A stretch of DNA of 64,000 nucleotides from Bacteroidota bacterium (GCA_029571215.1 JAKPTE010000008.1:1-64000), one strand, 5' to 3'; counted from the first letter of the stretch, positions 49,604 through 59,750 are shown. Made by a program: numbers and translations. Notes: generated from the letters alone by a model not told the origin.

Positions 49604-49990
49604 TTATTCCGGTTTTATGGCAATAAAAGTAAACGGGACATTGATAATTTCCTGAAATTCTTTGCCCATATCCAGCATGTCATCATCATCTTCCATATAG
49701 TGCCACACTACTTCAACCTGATTTCCCTTCTGGTTCATTTCTTCCAGGATCTCCAGGATATCAACAATGGCCTTGGAAGATGAAGAATTACAGTATTCCA
49801 GCTGCAAATTCAATATGGTTTTTGAATTGGGATTCTGACTGTATTCCTCAAACCAGTCAATGACCGGTGAATAAAAGCTGATGGCTTCCTCCGGTATCGA
49901 TTGCCCGGAAATTTCAAACAGATTCTTTTCCTTATCAAGAATAACGGTTGGAATTTCGTCAGTTCCTGTTATTATCAAAGGTTCCATCAT
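49604..49990 (-). CDS. DUF1987 / SiaC-family regulatory phosphoprotein
   Basis: 128 aa; ISGQSIPEEAISFYSPVIDWFEEY, FNLQLEYCNSSSSKAI-like core (LNLQLEYCNSSSSKAIVDILEILEEM). Confidence 0.88.
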   Translation of the reverse strand: MMEPLIITGTDEIPTVILDKEKNLFEISGQSIPEEAISFYSPVIDWFEEYSQNPNSKTILNLQLEYCNSSSSKAIVDILEILEEMNQKGNQVEVVWHYMEDDDDMLDMGKEFQEIINVPFTFIAIKPE

Positions 49991-50107
49991 ATTCTATTCT
50001 AAAGCATCATACGGATAATTCCTTTTGGTTCTTTTGAACCAGACCAAAATTACGATAAGTGTTTTTTATCTCCAAAAAATATTTAAACTCATTGAACATT
50101 CATGTGT

Positions 50108-51895
50108 TTAGGGTATTTTGATTCCCAGAATCAAAATATCATCCCGCTGCGGATATCCGTTTTTCCAGTTCTCAAATGTTTGCTGAAGAATTGCCTTTTG
50201 TTCATTCATATTTCGTGTATGGATATCGAGCAATAATTGCTTTAGATTCCGCGAGAGAAATTTACGGCCTTTTTCACCACCTGGCTGATCAGCATACCCA
50301 TCAGTAAACAGGTAAATGCAGTCATCTTTCTGAAGGGGAATTTCGTGGTTGGTAAAGGGCTTTTCAGCGTTTCTGTGAATACTGATGGGCATTTTGTCAG
50401 CATCAAACTGCTGAAGTTCATTGTTGCGGATCAGGTACATTGAATTGTGAGCTCCTGCAAAATGAACCTTTTTCAGACCCGGTTCGAAAAGGCATATCGA
50501 CATATCCATCCCATCCTTTGTTTCTTTCCTTGCCCCGGTTTGATGCAACGAAAGGATGATTTTTTCGCGCATCTGATTCAATATGGTAGCTGCCGAAAAA
50601 TCTTTCCCTGTTGGGTCATAAGAGGAAAGGATTTCGTTGAGAAACGAAATTCCCAGCATACTCATAAAGGCACCTGGAACGCCGTGCCCGGTGCAATCAA
50701 CAGCCGAAACAACTACATACCCTTTTGTTTCGGAAAGCAGATAAAAATCGCCGCTTACCAGCTCCCGTGGCTGAAAATAGATAAAATGGCCGGCAAAAAC
50801 ATGTAGAATTTCTTCGCGGGGAGTCAAAACAGCTTTCTGAATACGGTGGGCATAATGAATCGAATCAGTAATCTTCTGCTTTTGGGCGCTGATTTCAGCA
50901 TTCTTTTGCGCCAGCAATTCGTTTGCCTTTTTCTTTTGCCGGAGTTGGATATAGATCAAAAAAGCAACGAGAAGCACGAAAAATACAATCCCCACCAAAA
51001 CAAGCCGAAACAATCTTTCACTCCTGATCCGTGCTTCCTGCTCCTTAATTTTTGATTCCTGAAGCTGCTTCTCCGTATTCAAAAGCCGGATCTGCATTTC
51101 CTTTTCCTTGGAAATTTCAATGACCTGGGAAAGTGTATCCTGTGTACTGGCAAGTTCAAGTTCGGTCATCAGCCTGCGGGCTTCTGCCTGATTTTTAGCT
51201 TCCGTAGCCCTGTCAATTTCCTGCTGCTGAAGAAACTTCTGAATGGAATTGAATTGATTGTAATACTCCATCGATTTTGCCGAATTCCCGAGCTTTTCAT
51301 AATTCTCTGCCATCATGCCGTAGCAGGTCTTCATTGTCTTAAGATCATTCTCCTCTTTTGTCAGTTCAAGCGCCTCTTCCAATTTCTGATTCGATTCGGA
51401 ATATCTCCCCAGATTCTGCAAACTCAATCCAATGTTAATCAGATCATAAGCAATCTCGGCCTTTTTGTTCAGTGCCCTGTTGATTTTCAAACTTTCATTG
51501 AAATAAATCAGTGCCGTTTCATCTTTCCCCAGTTCCGTATAAATGATACCAATGTTGTTGTTCAGCACCTTGATGGCATTCTGGTTCCCAAGAATTCTGT
51601 TTTCATCCAGTGCCTTTTCAAAAAAACGGATGGCATCTTCATGTAATTTGTTTTTCCACAGAAGGTTTCCGGCCAAAGTATAGTACCTGGCCAGTTCATA
51701 ATGATTGGAAACTGATGCAAAGCGTGAAATCTGATTTTGATATTCGTTATAAACCTGCCTGTCAGCCTCCGATAATTTGCTTAGGGATTCCTGAGCGCTT
51801 GTTTTTGTGGCGATGAAAATTGCAAAAGTGCATAAAATCAAAAAGAAGTTCAGATACTTAACATCCTTAAGAATAAGATGCCGGAATTGCAACAT
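50108..51895 (-). CDS. TPR-repeat membrane protein with SpoIIE/PP2C serine phosphatase domain
   Basis: 595 aa; multiple TPRs, TM (LVLVGIVFFVLLVAFLIYI), GDFYLLSETKGYVVVSAVDCTGHGVPGAFMSMLG. Confidence 0.93.
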   Translation of the reverse strand: MLQFRHLILKDVKYLNFFLILCTFAIFIATKTSAQESLSKLSEADRQVYNEYQNQISRFASVSNHYELARYYTLAGNLLWKNKLHEDAIRFFEKALDENRILGNQNAIKVLNNNIGIIYTELGKDETALIYFNESLKINRALNKKAEIAYDLINIGLSLQNLGRYSESNQKLEEALELTKEENDLKTMKTCYGMMAENYEKLGNSAKSMEYYNQFNSIQKFLQQQEIDRATEAKNQAEARRLMTELELASTQDTLSQVIEISKEKEMQIRLLNTEKQLQESKIKEQEARIRSERLFRLVLVGIVFFVLLVAFLIYIQLRQKKKANELLAQKNAEISAQKQKITDSIHYAHRIQKAVLTPREEILHVFAGHFIYFQPRELVSGDFYLLSETKGYVVVSAVDCTGHGVPGAFMSMLGISFLNEILSSYDPTGKDFSAATILNQMREKIILSLHQTGARKETKDGMDMSICLFEPGLKKVHFAGAHNSMYLIRNNELQQFDADKMPISIHRNAEKPFTNHEIPLQKDDCIYLFTDGYADQPGGEKGRKFLSRNLKQLLLDIHTRNMNEQKAILQQTFENWKNGYPQRDDILILGIKIP

Positions 51896-52043
51896 ACTTT
51901 GTTTTGTTTCCTGAGTAACAAAGATATTTTTTTGCTATATAAAAAGAAATATTCTTGCGGTTTTTTTTCCAACGAAATGATATTAAAGGAGGATTTCTCC
52001 TTTTGTCGAATGTTCCATATCTTTGCTGCGAAAATATTTTGCA

Positions 52044-52427
52044 ATGGGTTTCAACATTGAAAACGCTGATCTGAAGAAGTTTATCGTGGTTGGAGACAGG
52101 GTTCTCATCAAGCCGAAGTCACCACAGGAAAGAACGAATACAGGTCTTTTCCTTCCTCCCGGCGTTCATGAGCAGGAAAAAATCCAGAGTGGCTACGTTC
52201 TGAAAGTCGGTCCTGGATATCCCATTCCAGCTATCAATGAAGCCGATGAACCTTGGAAAAATAAGTCCGATGAAGTTCGTTATGTTCCGCTTCAGCCTAA
52301 GGAAGGAGACCTGGCGGTTTACCTCCAGAGCAGTGCCTACGAAATCGAATTCAACCGTGAGAAATATGTTATTGTTCCTCATTCGGCAATCCTTCTGCTG
52401 ATACGCGACGAGGAACTCTTCGAATAA
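52044..52427 (+). CDS. GroES-like co-chaperone family protein (non-canonical)
   Basis: Start set at MGFNIENADLKKFIVVGDRVLIKPK; SGYVLKVGPGY, GDLAVYLQSSAYEIEFNREKYVIVPHSAILLLI; longer than canonical GroES, with an inserted segment. Confidence 0.8.
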   Translation: MGFNIENADLKKFIVVGDRVLIKPKSPQERTNTGLFLPPGVHEQEKIQSGYVLKVGPGYPIPAINEADEPWKNKSDEVRYVPLQPKEGDLAVYLQSSAYEIEFNREKYVIVPHSAILLLIRDEELFE

Positions 52428-52431
52428 TTGG

Positions 52432-53442
52432 CTACAATACAATTTTTGATTTGCTCCTGTCTTTGTTGACGATAGGTAATAACAAGAGAGCAAATAATCC
52501 TACAAAAGTAAGGGCAAGATTAGTAGTGGTCCATGCAATCAGTGCAAATATTTTGGCCGATTCCATGGGTATGCCATAGATAAACAACGTTTGATAGACC
52601 ATAAAATGCCATGCACCTATACCTCCCTGAACCGGGGCAATCATTGCCAATCCCCCCATAACAAAAGCAACCATGCCGGTTCCAAGCGTTAGGTGGCTTG
52701 TTGGAGGATAACTAAAAAAAACAACATACAACATTACAAGCCACATCAGGTAAATAAAAGCTGTGTGACCGATATAGGCCCATACACTTTTCAGGTGAAT
52801 GATCGTCTTAATCCCTTCGGCAAAACTGTGGAACAATCGATAGATTTTCCCGGCAAAAGGATATTTGCGGAACGAATTCCGGAAAATAAAAAAGGCTGCT
52901 ACAGCTGCAATACATGCTGCAACAAAGAGATAAACATAGGGATTGGATGTCATGTGTCCGATTTTCTCTGACACCCCCGGATTATTGGCAAGAAAAGTAT
53001 CAAATACACCCACCTGTGAGATGAGGATTACAGCAGCAACCAGGGCAAGGGTGATCACATCGGTAACCCTTTCCGTGAAAACTGTACCCACAAGGGATGT
53101 TAACGGAACCTGTTCGTATTTGCTCAGAACGGTGCAGCGAAAAACTTCACCGGCTCTTGGAACCAAAAGATTGACAAAATACATTGTCATAACGGCCAGA
53201 AAGGAATTCAAAGGTCGGGGTTTATATCCCAGAGGTTCTATAAGCATATTCCAGCGGTATGCCCTGCTGATATGACTGAAAAGACCAAGAAAGAAAGACA
53301 AAACCAGCCACCAGTAATTCAACCTGCCAAGTTCCGAACGAAGGTCCTTCAGGTTGACATCTCTGTAAACCCATATAAAAAGCGCAACACCGGCAAGAAA
53401 AAACAACAAATACTTTAGAATATTCAATAATTTCTTTTTCAA
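52432..53442 (-). CDS. Lysylphosphatidylglycerol synthase TM-region / UPF0104 flippase-like protein
   Basis: 336 aa; multi-TM; SHISRAYRWNMLIEPLGYKP, VNLLVPRAGEVFRC, GGLAMIAPVQGGIGAWHF. Confidence 0.9.
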   Translation of the reverse strand: MKKKLLNILKYLLFFLAGVALFIWVYRDVNLKDLRSELGRLNYWWLVLSFFLGLFSHISRAYRWNMLIEPLGYKPRPLNSFLAVMTMYFVNLLVPRAGEVFRCTVLSKYEQVPLTSLVGTVFTERVTDVITLALVAAVILISQVGVFDTFLANNPGVSEKIGHMTSNPYVYLFVAACIAAVAAFFIFRNSFRKYPFAGKIYRLFHSFAEGIKTIIHLKSVWAYIGHTAFIYLMWLVMLYVVFFSYPPTSHLTLGTGMVAFVMGGLAMIAPVQGGIGAWHFMVYQTLFIYGIPMESAKIFALIAWTTTNLALTFVGLFALLLLPIVNKDRSKSKIVL

Positions 53443-53910
53443 CGCTTCACTTTTTTGGAGAAAAGCAAAATTAACTTTTTTACAGAAAGTACCGAATTTT
53501 GTTCCATGCCCCGGCTAATTGTTTCGGGTTTCGTGTTTCATTTTGTTTAGCTAACCGTACCTGGCAATTCTGGGAAATATCTCTGGCTATCCTTGGCCAT
53601 ATGTGGTTAACAATCAACACAGATATCTAAAGTCAAATCAGCAGATGATCTTTTGCTATCTATTGTTCACTATAGCTTCAATCCATTCCGTAGTTCACCT
53701 GAATGGCCCATAGCAAGCATGAAACCAAATTCTTTTATGAACCTGATTTCATTGACTGCGAAAATTGTATTTTTACGATATGGAACAGCAATATTCCAAC
53801 AATCAAATTGCTCCTTATAATCATTTATCAGAAATTTAGTAATGGATTCATTCAAAACCCATTCACGGAGCATAAAACCCTACCCCAAAACAATTTAATC
53901 GGTTTGTATT

Positions 53911-55248
53911 ATGGTCTCAGGTAAAAAAATTGTATCCCAAACCCGGAAATTCATCAGGGAAGATATCTGGAAAACATCGCCTGAACAGCATTCGCGCGGC
54001 AGGTATTTCCTTATCAGGCAGGTTAAAATATTCTTCATTGCCTTCAGGGAATTTTTCGACAAGAAGATTCAGATGAGGGCTTCTGCTCTCACGTATTATA
54101 CTCTTCTTTCTGTGGTTCCGGTTGTTGCGATGGTTTTTGGAATTGCCAAAGGGTTTGGACTGGAGCAACGGCTCGAAACCGAAATAACATCGCATCTGAA
54201 AGGTCAGGAAGAAGTTGTATCCTGGATTATCAATTTTGCACGAAACCTTCTGCAGAATGCCAACGGAGGAATTATCGCTGGCGTCGGAATGGTTGTACTC
54301 TTCTGGTCGGTAATGAGCGTATTGAGCAATATTGAAAGGTCGTTTAATGATATTTGGCAAATAAGGCAGGCACGACCGTTTGTCAGGAAATTTACCGACT
54401 ATCTTTCCATTATGTTATTGGCGCCGGTTATTATTATTCTTTCAAGCAGCGTGACAGTTTTTCTTTCTGTTCAGGTGCAATCCCTGACGGAAACAAGTAC
54501 AATACTTCAAAAACTTAGCTCTCTGATTCAGTTTCTTTTTGAACTCACACCTTATATTCTCGTCTGGTTCTTGTTTACTCTGGTTTATATTGTTATGCCG
54601 AACACCAGGGTTCGCTTCACATCAGCCCTTATTGCCGGCGTTTTGGCTGGTACGGTATTTCAGATTGTTCAGTGGGGGTATATTCATTTCCAGATCGGAG
54701 TGAACCGTTACAGTGCTATATACGGAGGATTTGCTGCATTACCCTTGTTTCTGGTCTGGCTTCAGCTCAGTTGGCTGATTATCTTATTCGGAGCAGAAAT
54801 ATCCTTTGCTAATCAGAATGTCGAAAAATATGAATTTGAATCGGAATCCCTTCATATAAGCCACTATTATCGGCGAATACTAACCTTGTACATTGTGCAT
54901 TTTGTCGTAAAAAAGTTCATTAATGGAGATGCACCTCCAACGGCACAGGAAATTGCCCATCAATTGAAAATGCCGGTGCGTATAGCACGGGATATAATAT
55001 ACGAATTGGTATCGTGCCGGATATTTAATGAAACAGTGACCCCCAGTATCAAGGTATATGGCTATCAGCCAGCACGCGATGTCAACAGCCTAACGGTAGC
55101 CTGGGTAATCAGCACTATTGAAAAACGGGGAATAGACAATATCAGTGTGACTGATTCCCGCGAACTGAAAAGACTAACATCCATTCAGGAAAATTTTCTG
55201 AAAGCGGTCGAAAATGCTCCTGATAATATCCTAATCAAAGATATTTGA
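53911..55248 (+). CDS. YihY/virulence factor BrkB family membrane protein
   Basis: 445 aa; MRASALTYYTLLSVVPVVAMVFGIAKGFG, YGGFAALPLFLVWLQLSWLIILFGAEISFA; C-terminal winged-helix-like extension. Confidence 0.92.
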   Translation: MVSGKKIVSQTRKFIREDIWKTSPEQHSRGRYFLIRQVKIFFIAFREFFDKKIQMRASALTYYTLLSVVPVVAMVFGIAKGFGLEQRLETEITSHLKGQEEVVSWIINFARNLLQNANGGIIAGVGMVVLFWSVMSVLSNIERSFNDIWQIRQARPFVRKFTDYLSIMLLAPVIIILSSSVTVFLSVQVQSLTETSTILQKLSSLIQFLFELTPYILVWFLFTLVYIVMPNTRVRFTSALIAGVLAGTVFQIVQWGYIHFQIGVNRYSAIYGGFAALPLFLVWLQLSWLIILFGAEISFANQNVEKYEFESESLHISHYYRRILTLYIVHFVVKKFINGDAPPTAQEIAHQLKMPVRIARDIIYELVSCRIFNETVTPSIKVYGYQPARDVNSLTVAWVISTIEKRGIDNISVTDSRELKRLTSIQENFLKAVENAPDNILIKDI

Positions 55249-55277
55249 AAATTTCTGGTTGATTTTCTCAGAGTACC

Positions 55278-58061
55278 TCAGCTTTCTGCCTTTGGTATGG
55301 TAAAGTAAAAGGTTGAACCTTTGCCCAATTCAGACTCAACCCATATTCTTCCACCCATCATTTCAATAAAAGCTTTGCTTATGGAGAGTCCAAGTCCTGC
55401 TCCTTCATAATTGTTACTTCTCGTATTTTCTCCCTGCCGGAAGCGCTCAAATATCTGTTCTTTATCCTGATCGTTCATACCAATTCCGGTATCCCTGACA
55501 AACACAATTATCTCATTGTTCTTTTCTTCAAAACCTGTTTCAATGGTCCCTTCCGCGGTAAACTTAATGGCATTTTTCAACAGATTGGATAAAATCTGAT
55601 AAAGTTTTGTTCTGTCGGCAATTACATAGACCTTCCTGGGTATTTTGGAATAGGTTGTGCTGATGGTCAGATTTTTCTTTTTTGCCTCGTTATTAAAAAA
55701 ACTGACCGCCTCATCGAGCAGAGCAACCAGGTCGGTTTTTTCCTTACGAATAACAACCTGACCTGCCTCAATTTTTGAGATATCAATGATATCGTTGATG
55801 ATACCCAGCAAACGGTAACTGCTGTTACGGATAATATTTATATATTCCCTTTGTTTTTGCAACGTTATGTCAGGATCATTCAGCAGCTCACAGAAACCAA
55901 TAATACCGTTCATAGGCGTTCTGATTTCATGACTCATGTTGGCAAGAAAAGCTGTTTTGAGCCTGTCACTTTCTTCTGCCCTAATTCTGGCCTCGGTAAG
56001 TTCCTGTTCGATTTTTTTAAGATAGGTGATGTCGGTGATGACAGCCACTCTGGCTGATTTACCTTCAAAAATAAGATCATGCGAATGGGCGATGATGGTT
56101 ATCAGGGTTCCGTCTTTTTTCCGGTGATGCCACTCGCCTGCGAAAGCATAGCCTTTCAGTCGTTCTGCAAGCTTTCGTATAGGTTCCTTCTCTTCTTCAG
56201 GATACAAATCCGGTAAATGCATGGTGGCAATTTCATCCGGATGGTATCCGTAATTCCTTAAAAATGCTTCATTTACAGCTAGCATCTGAAGGGATTCCTT
56301 TTCATATATCAGCATGGGGGCAGGATTATGCTCAAACAGAAAGCGGTAGATCGCTTCTTTTTCCTGCAAAAGCATTTCCTTCTCTAACCGTTCCGAAATA
56401 TCGGTATGGGTTCCTATCATCCTCACTGGTTTCCCGTTGTTGTCATACTCAATCACCTTACCTCTGTCCAGTATCCATTTATAAGACCCATCCTTGCACT
56501 GCATACGGTGCTCGTTTCGGTACATTTCAGTGTCTCCCCTCAGGTGCTTTTCAACATCTTCCCATGCTTTTTCGATATCGTCGGGGTGTACCCTTTTCTC
56601 CCATTCTGTCAGTGAATTTCCGATTTCATCCTCTTTATAGCCCAGCATGTTTTTCCATTGCCTTGAAAAAAATACCCTTCCTGAAGGGATGTCCCAATCC
56701 CATAACCCCTGTTCAGTTCCTTCTATGGCAAATTTCCAACGTGCTTCAGCTTTCCGCAGCTCTTCCTCCGTTTTTTTCAAAACATCTATATCGGTAAAGG
56801 CTCCGGCAATTTGTATTGGTTTCCCTTCATCATCCCTTTTTATTACTTTTCCCCGCATAAGAACCCAGCGGGTTTCACCGGATGTGCCTTCAACAGGGAA
56901 TTCAGTCTGAAATGAATCTTCCCCGGCACTGCAACGATCCAGTACCTTCGATATTTCTTCTCTTGCTTGTTCCGAAAAGATGACGGCCCATTCTTCTTTT
57001 CTCAAAGTCCCTCGCTTTGGCGAAACCGAAAAGATTTCATAAAACCCGGGGCTGACACTCATAATGCTTTCAGGGAAGAATATTTCAAACAGTCCGTCCC
57101 GTGTAGCCTGAACGGCTGTTCTGTACTGTTCTTCACTGCGCCGGAGATCGGTAAATGCTTTTTCCAGTTCACTGGTTTTCTTCCTAACCTGCCTCCTCAG
57201 CATCAGGCTGAATGCTATCAATGCTAAGATTAAAGACCCTACTGCTATTAGAATTACAAGTATTGCCCGGTAATATTTTGGATTAATCAGAGGTTCCCCG
57301 AGCCAGCGGCTTTCAATCGCCTTCCGCTCAGCATCGGTTATTTTTTCAAATCCTTCCTCCACCAGCCTGAGAACGTCTTCCCTGCCCTTGAGTACGGCTC
57401 TGTGAAATGCTCCGGTGTAAAGATTGAGCGACTGCCTGTATTCTCGATCAAGGCTTTTTTTGTACAAAAGATAAAGAGCAGGTGGTTCATCGATTGTGAA
57501 CACTTTCAGATTTCCTTCGGCAGCATCATTTATAATGGCTTCATAACTCGGGTACTCAACAATTGTATTGATCCCGTTTTTTCGTAACACTTCAATACTT
57601 GCATCTCCTGCCTTTGCTCCAACAGTAAATCCGCGCAGGGTTTTGAAATCGGTTATACCGCTTAAACTTCTGTGGAAATAAACCGGTACCCGGATTTGCA
57701 CATAAGGTTTTGAAAAAGTCAGTTTTTTTGCACGTTCCTCTGTAAAAAATACCGTTTCGAGAACATCGGCCTTCCCTTCCAGCATAAGGGACTGCGCTTT
57801 GTTCCAGTCGGTAGCAATCCATTCAACCTGAATCCCTGTCTTTTTACTCCACAAACTCCACTCATCAATGAGAATCCCGTTCAATTTACCATCCTCATCC
57901 CTGAAAATAAAGGGAGGATAGTTATCATCTGACGCAACTATAATTTTCTCAGGTTGCTGGACAAGAGAGGCCTCAATATGTTGGGTAAGACCTAAGAGAA
58001 GCAGGAATAAGATGCCTGTTGCAACAGAAACAGAGCAATTATTATGCCTATAACGGGCCAT
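55278..58061 (-). CDS. Sensor histidine kinase with periplasmic SBP_bac_3 domain and three PAS domains
   Basis: Start set at MARYRHNNCSVSVATG; SBP-like IIVASDDNYPPFIFRDEDGKLNGILIDEW; H-box FLANMSHEIRTPMNGI; HATPase DTGIGMNDQDKEQIFERF, GAGLGLSISK. Confidence 0.94.
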   Translation of the reverse strand: MARYRHNNCSVSVATGILFLLLLGLTQHIEASLVQQPEKIIVASDDNYPPFIFRDEDGKLNGILIDEWSLWSKKTGIQVEWIATDWNKAQSLMLEGKADVLETVFFTEERAKKLTFSKPYVQIRVPVYFHRSLSGITDFKTLRGFTVGAKAGDASIEVLRKNGINTIVEYPSYEAIINDAAEGNLKVFTIDEPPALYLLYKKSLDREYRQSLNLYTGAFHRAVLKGREDVLRLVEEGFEKITDAERKAIESRWLGEPLINPKYYRAILVILIAVGSLILALIAFSLMLRRQVRKKTSELEKAFTDLRRSEEQYRTAVQATRDGLFEIFFPESIMSVSPGFYEIFSVSPKRGTLRKEEWAVIFSEQAREEISKVLDRCSAGEDSFQTEFPVEGTSGETRWVLMRGKVIKRDDEGKPIQIAGAFTDIDVLKKTEEELRKAEARWKFAIEGTEQGLWDWDIPSGRVFFSRQWKNMLGYKEDEIGNSLTEWEKRVHPDDIEKAWEDVEKHLRGDTEMYRNEHRMQCKDGSYKWILDRGKVIEYDNNGKPVRMIGTHTDISERLEKEMLLQEKEAIYRFLFEHNPAPMLIYEKESLQMLAVNEAFLRNYGYHPDEIATMHLPDLYPEEEKEPIRKLAERLKGYAFAGEWHHRKKDGTLITIIAHSHDLIFEGKSARVAVITDITYLKKIEQELTEARIRAEESDRLKTAFLANMSHEIRTPMNGIIGFCELLNDPDITLQKQREYINIIRNSSYRLLGIINDIIDISKIEAGQVVIRKEKTDLVALLDEAVSFFNNEAKKKNLTISTTYSKIPRKVYVIADRTKLYQILSNLLKNAIKFTAEGTIETGFEEKNNEIIVFVRDTGIGMNDQDKEQIFERFRQGENTRSNNYEGAGLGLSISKAFIEMMGGRIWVESELGKGSTFYFTIPKAES

Positions 58062-58168
58062 GCACGTGCATAAACGTATAACAATAAAATCATTATGCAC
58101 TATTGAGTTCATTCTGCCATCTGGACAATATGTCAAATTTATTGAATTGTTATAACTTACACAAATAT

Positions 58169-59545
58169 TCAATCTGCTGATTTCGCCTTTTTACCTCTTG
58201 CCAGAGAAGCAAAAACACCCAACAGGCTCAGTCCTGAAAAGGAGAGAAACAATACCCTACTGGCATGAAGAAATGCTTCCTGGTTGGATGGATTGATCTG
58301 ATTTTTCCCAATGAAAACAGAAAGCACCAGCATGGCAATTCCCATACTCATCATCTGTCCTGTAAGCCGCATCGTTCCAACCATTGCCGAAGCAACCCCG
58401 AGAAATTCCCTTGAAACCGACCCCATGATAGCATTGGTATTGGGTGATGAAAACAGGGCAAAACCGATTCCAAGTATCACAAGAGCAATTAGAAGCCATG
58501 AAACATTTGTATCGGTCTGTATTCCTGCAAGAATAAAAAGTCCTGCCGTGCAAAGGGCCATTCCGGCTGAGGCAACGATCCGTGGATCAATATGATCGGA
58601 AAGCCTGCCGCTAAGGGGTGAGAGCAATGCCATCAGCACTGGTTGGGTCAGAATAATTAAACCGGATTCACGGGGCCCGAAATGTTTTATGTACTGCAGA
58701 TAAAGACTTAAAAGAAATACAATTGCCGATGTGGCACTGTAGTTAATCAGGGCAGCAAGATTGGAAAATGCGAACGTTCGGTTGCGGAATAGCAAACCGG
58801 TATCAATCAGAGGACTTCGGGCTTTCTTCTCGTAGAAAAGAAAAACGGCACCTAAGAACATCCCGGCAGTTACCACGGCAAAGCCCCATCCCTCCCTGAG
58901 CTTTGGTAATCCGGTCATGATAAGAACAAGCGATATCGCATATAACATAGAACCCGTCCAGTCAAAGGTTGCCGCAAGATCGGATTTCCATTCTGATCTT
59001 AGATAAATTAAAACAAGAAATATTACCGTCAGACCAACTGGAATTCCGGCCCAGAAAATGCTCCTCCAGCCGAAATGCTCAGTGAGAAATCCACCGATAA
59101 AGGGTCCGGCCGAAAGACCAAGATATACTCCCGAAACATTGAGCCCAAGAGCCCGTCCTCTTTTCCCTGCCGGAAATACTGAGGTGATGATTGCTGTTCC
59201 GGTTGCCGCAACCATCGTACTTCCAATTCCCTGCATGATGCGCGAAACGATCAGCATGACGGCATTGACCGACATACCTGCAACAGCTGTTGCCAGAGTA
59301 AAGATAATGATCCCCAGCAGGAAAATCCGTTTGCGTCCGGCAATGTCAGCGAGCTTCCCTGAAGGAAGAAGAAAAACAGCCGCCGATAAGAGAAAAGAAC
59401 TCGGAATCCAGCTCATGGCCATGGCATTCATTTTCAGATCCCGGGCAATTGCAGGAAGAGCAATATTGACCGAAGATAGCAGGAATGGAGTCAGGAATGC
59501 CCCGATCGCAGAAATCACCAGGACGGTTCTTTGTTCCCTGTTCAT
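58169..59545 (-). CDS. MFS transporter (multidrug-type)
   Basis: 458 aa; many TM helices; GKLADIAGRKRIFLLG, RIMQGIGSTMVAATGTAIITSVFP. Confidence 0.92.
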   Translation of the reverse strand: MNREQRTVLVISAIGAFLTPFLLSSVNIALPAIARDLKMNAMAMSWIPSSFLLSAAVFLLPSGKLADIAGRKRIFLLGIIIFTLATAVAGMSVNAVMLIVSRIMQGIGSTMVAATGTAIITSVFPAGKRGRALGLNVSGVYLGLSAGPFIGGFLTEHFGWRSIFWAGIPVGLTVIFLVLIYLRSEWKSDLAATFDWTGSMLYAISLVLIMTGLPKLREGWGFAVVTAGMFLGAVFLFYEKKARSPLIDTGLLFRNRTFAFSNLAALINYSATSAIVFLLSLYLQYIKHFGPRESGLIILTQPVLMALLSPLSGRLSDHIDPRIVASAGMALCTAGLFILAGIQTDTNVSWLLIALVILGIGFALFSSPNTNAIMGSVSREFLGVASAMVGTMRLTGQMMSMGIAMLVLSVFIGKNQINPSNQEAFLHASRVLFLSFSGLSLLGVFASLARGKKAKSAD

Positions 59546-59638
59546 ACGCTCTGCTGTATTACCAAAATAATCTGTTTTCCAGCAATAATTCTATGAGGCG
59601 GCAAAGTAAAATATTCTTGTGAATAAATTTCAACCCGT

Positions 59639-59668
59639 TTTGTATAATTTTAATTTTTTTTATCTTTG
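59639..59668 (+). promoter_or_regulatory. Candidate his operon promoter
   Basis: TTTG at 59639-59642, 18-nt spacer, TATCTTTG at 59661-59668; about 17 nt before the leader-peptide ATG. Confidence 0.6.
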
Positions 59669-59684
59669 CACATCAGTAAGAAGT

Positions 59685-59747
59685 ATGAAAAAAGGTATTG
59701 CATATCAGATTCATGGTCATCATCATCATGTTGATGCCGGGATCTGA
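59685..59747 (+). CDS. hisL: Histidine operon leader peptide MKKGIAYQIHGHHHHVDAGI (5 His, 4 consecutive)
   Basis: ATG AAA AAA GGT ATT GCA TAT CAG ATT CAT GGT CAT CAT CAT CAT GTT GAT GCC GGG ATC TGA; immediately precedes a terminator hairpin and hisG. Confidence 0.9.
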   Translation: MKKGIAYQIHGHHHHVDAGI

Positions 59748-59750
59748 TTG

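Noticed and set aside
52002-52025. Possible promoter TTTTG...TATCTTTG ahead of the GroES-like gene
   Set aside because: The TATCTTTG fits a -7 element, but the upstream TTTG is only 12 nt away, too short for the usual spacing; not called as a complete promoter.
51850-52060. Two small ORFs (64 aa minus and 60 aa plus) in the phosphatase/GroES intergenic region
   Set aside because: Overlap each other on opposite strands in AT-rich promoter DNA; no protein-like features.
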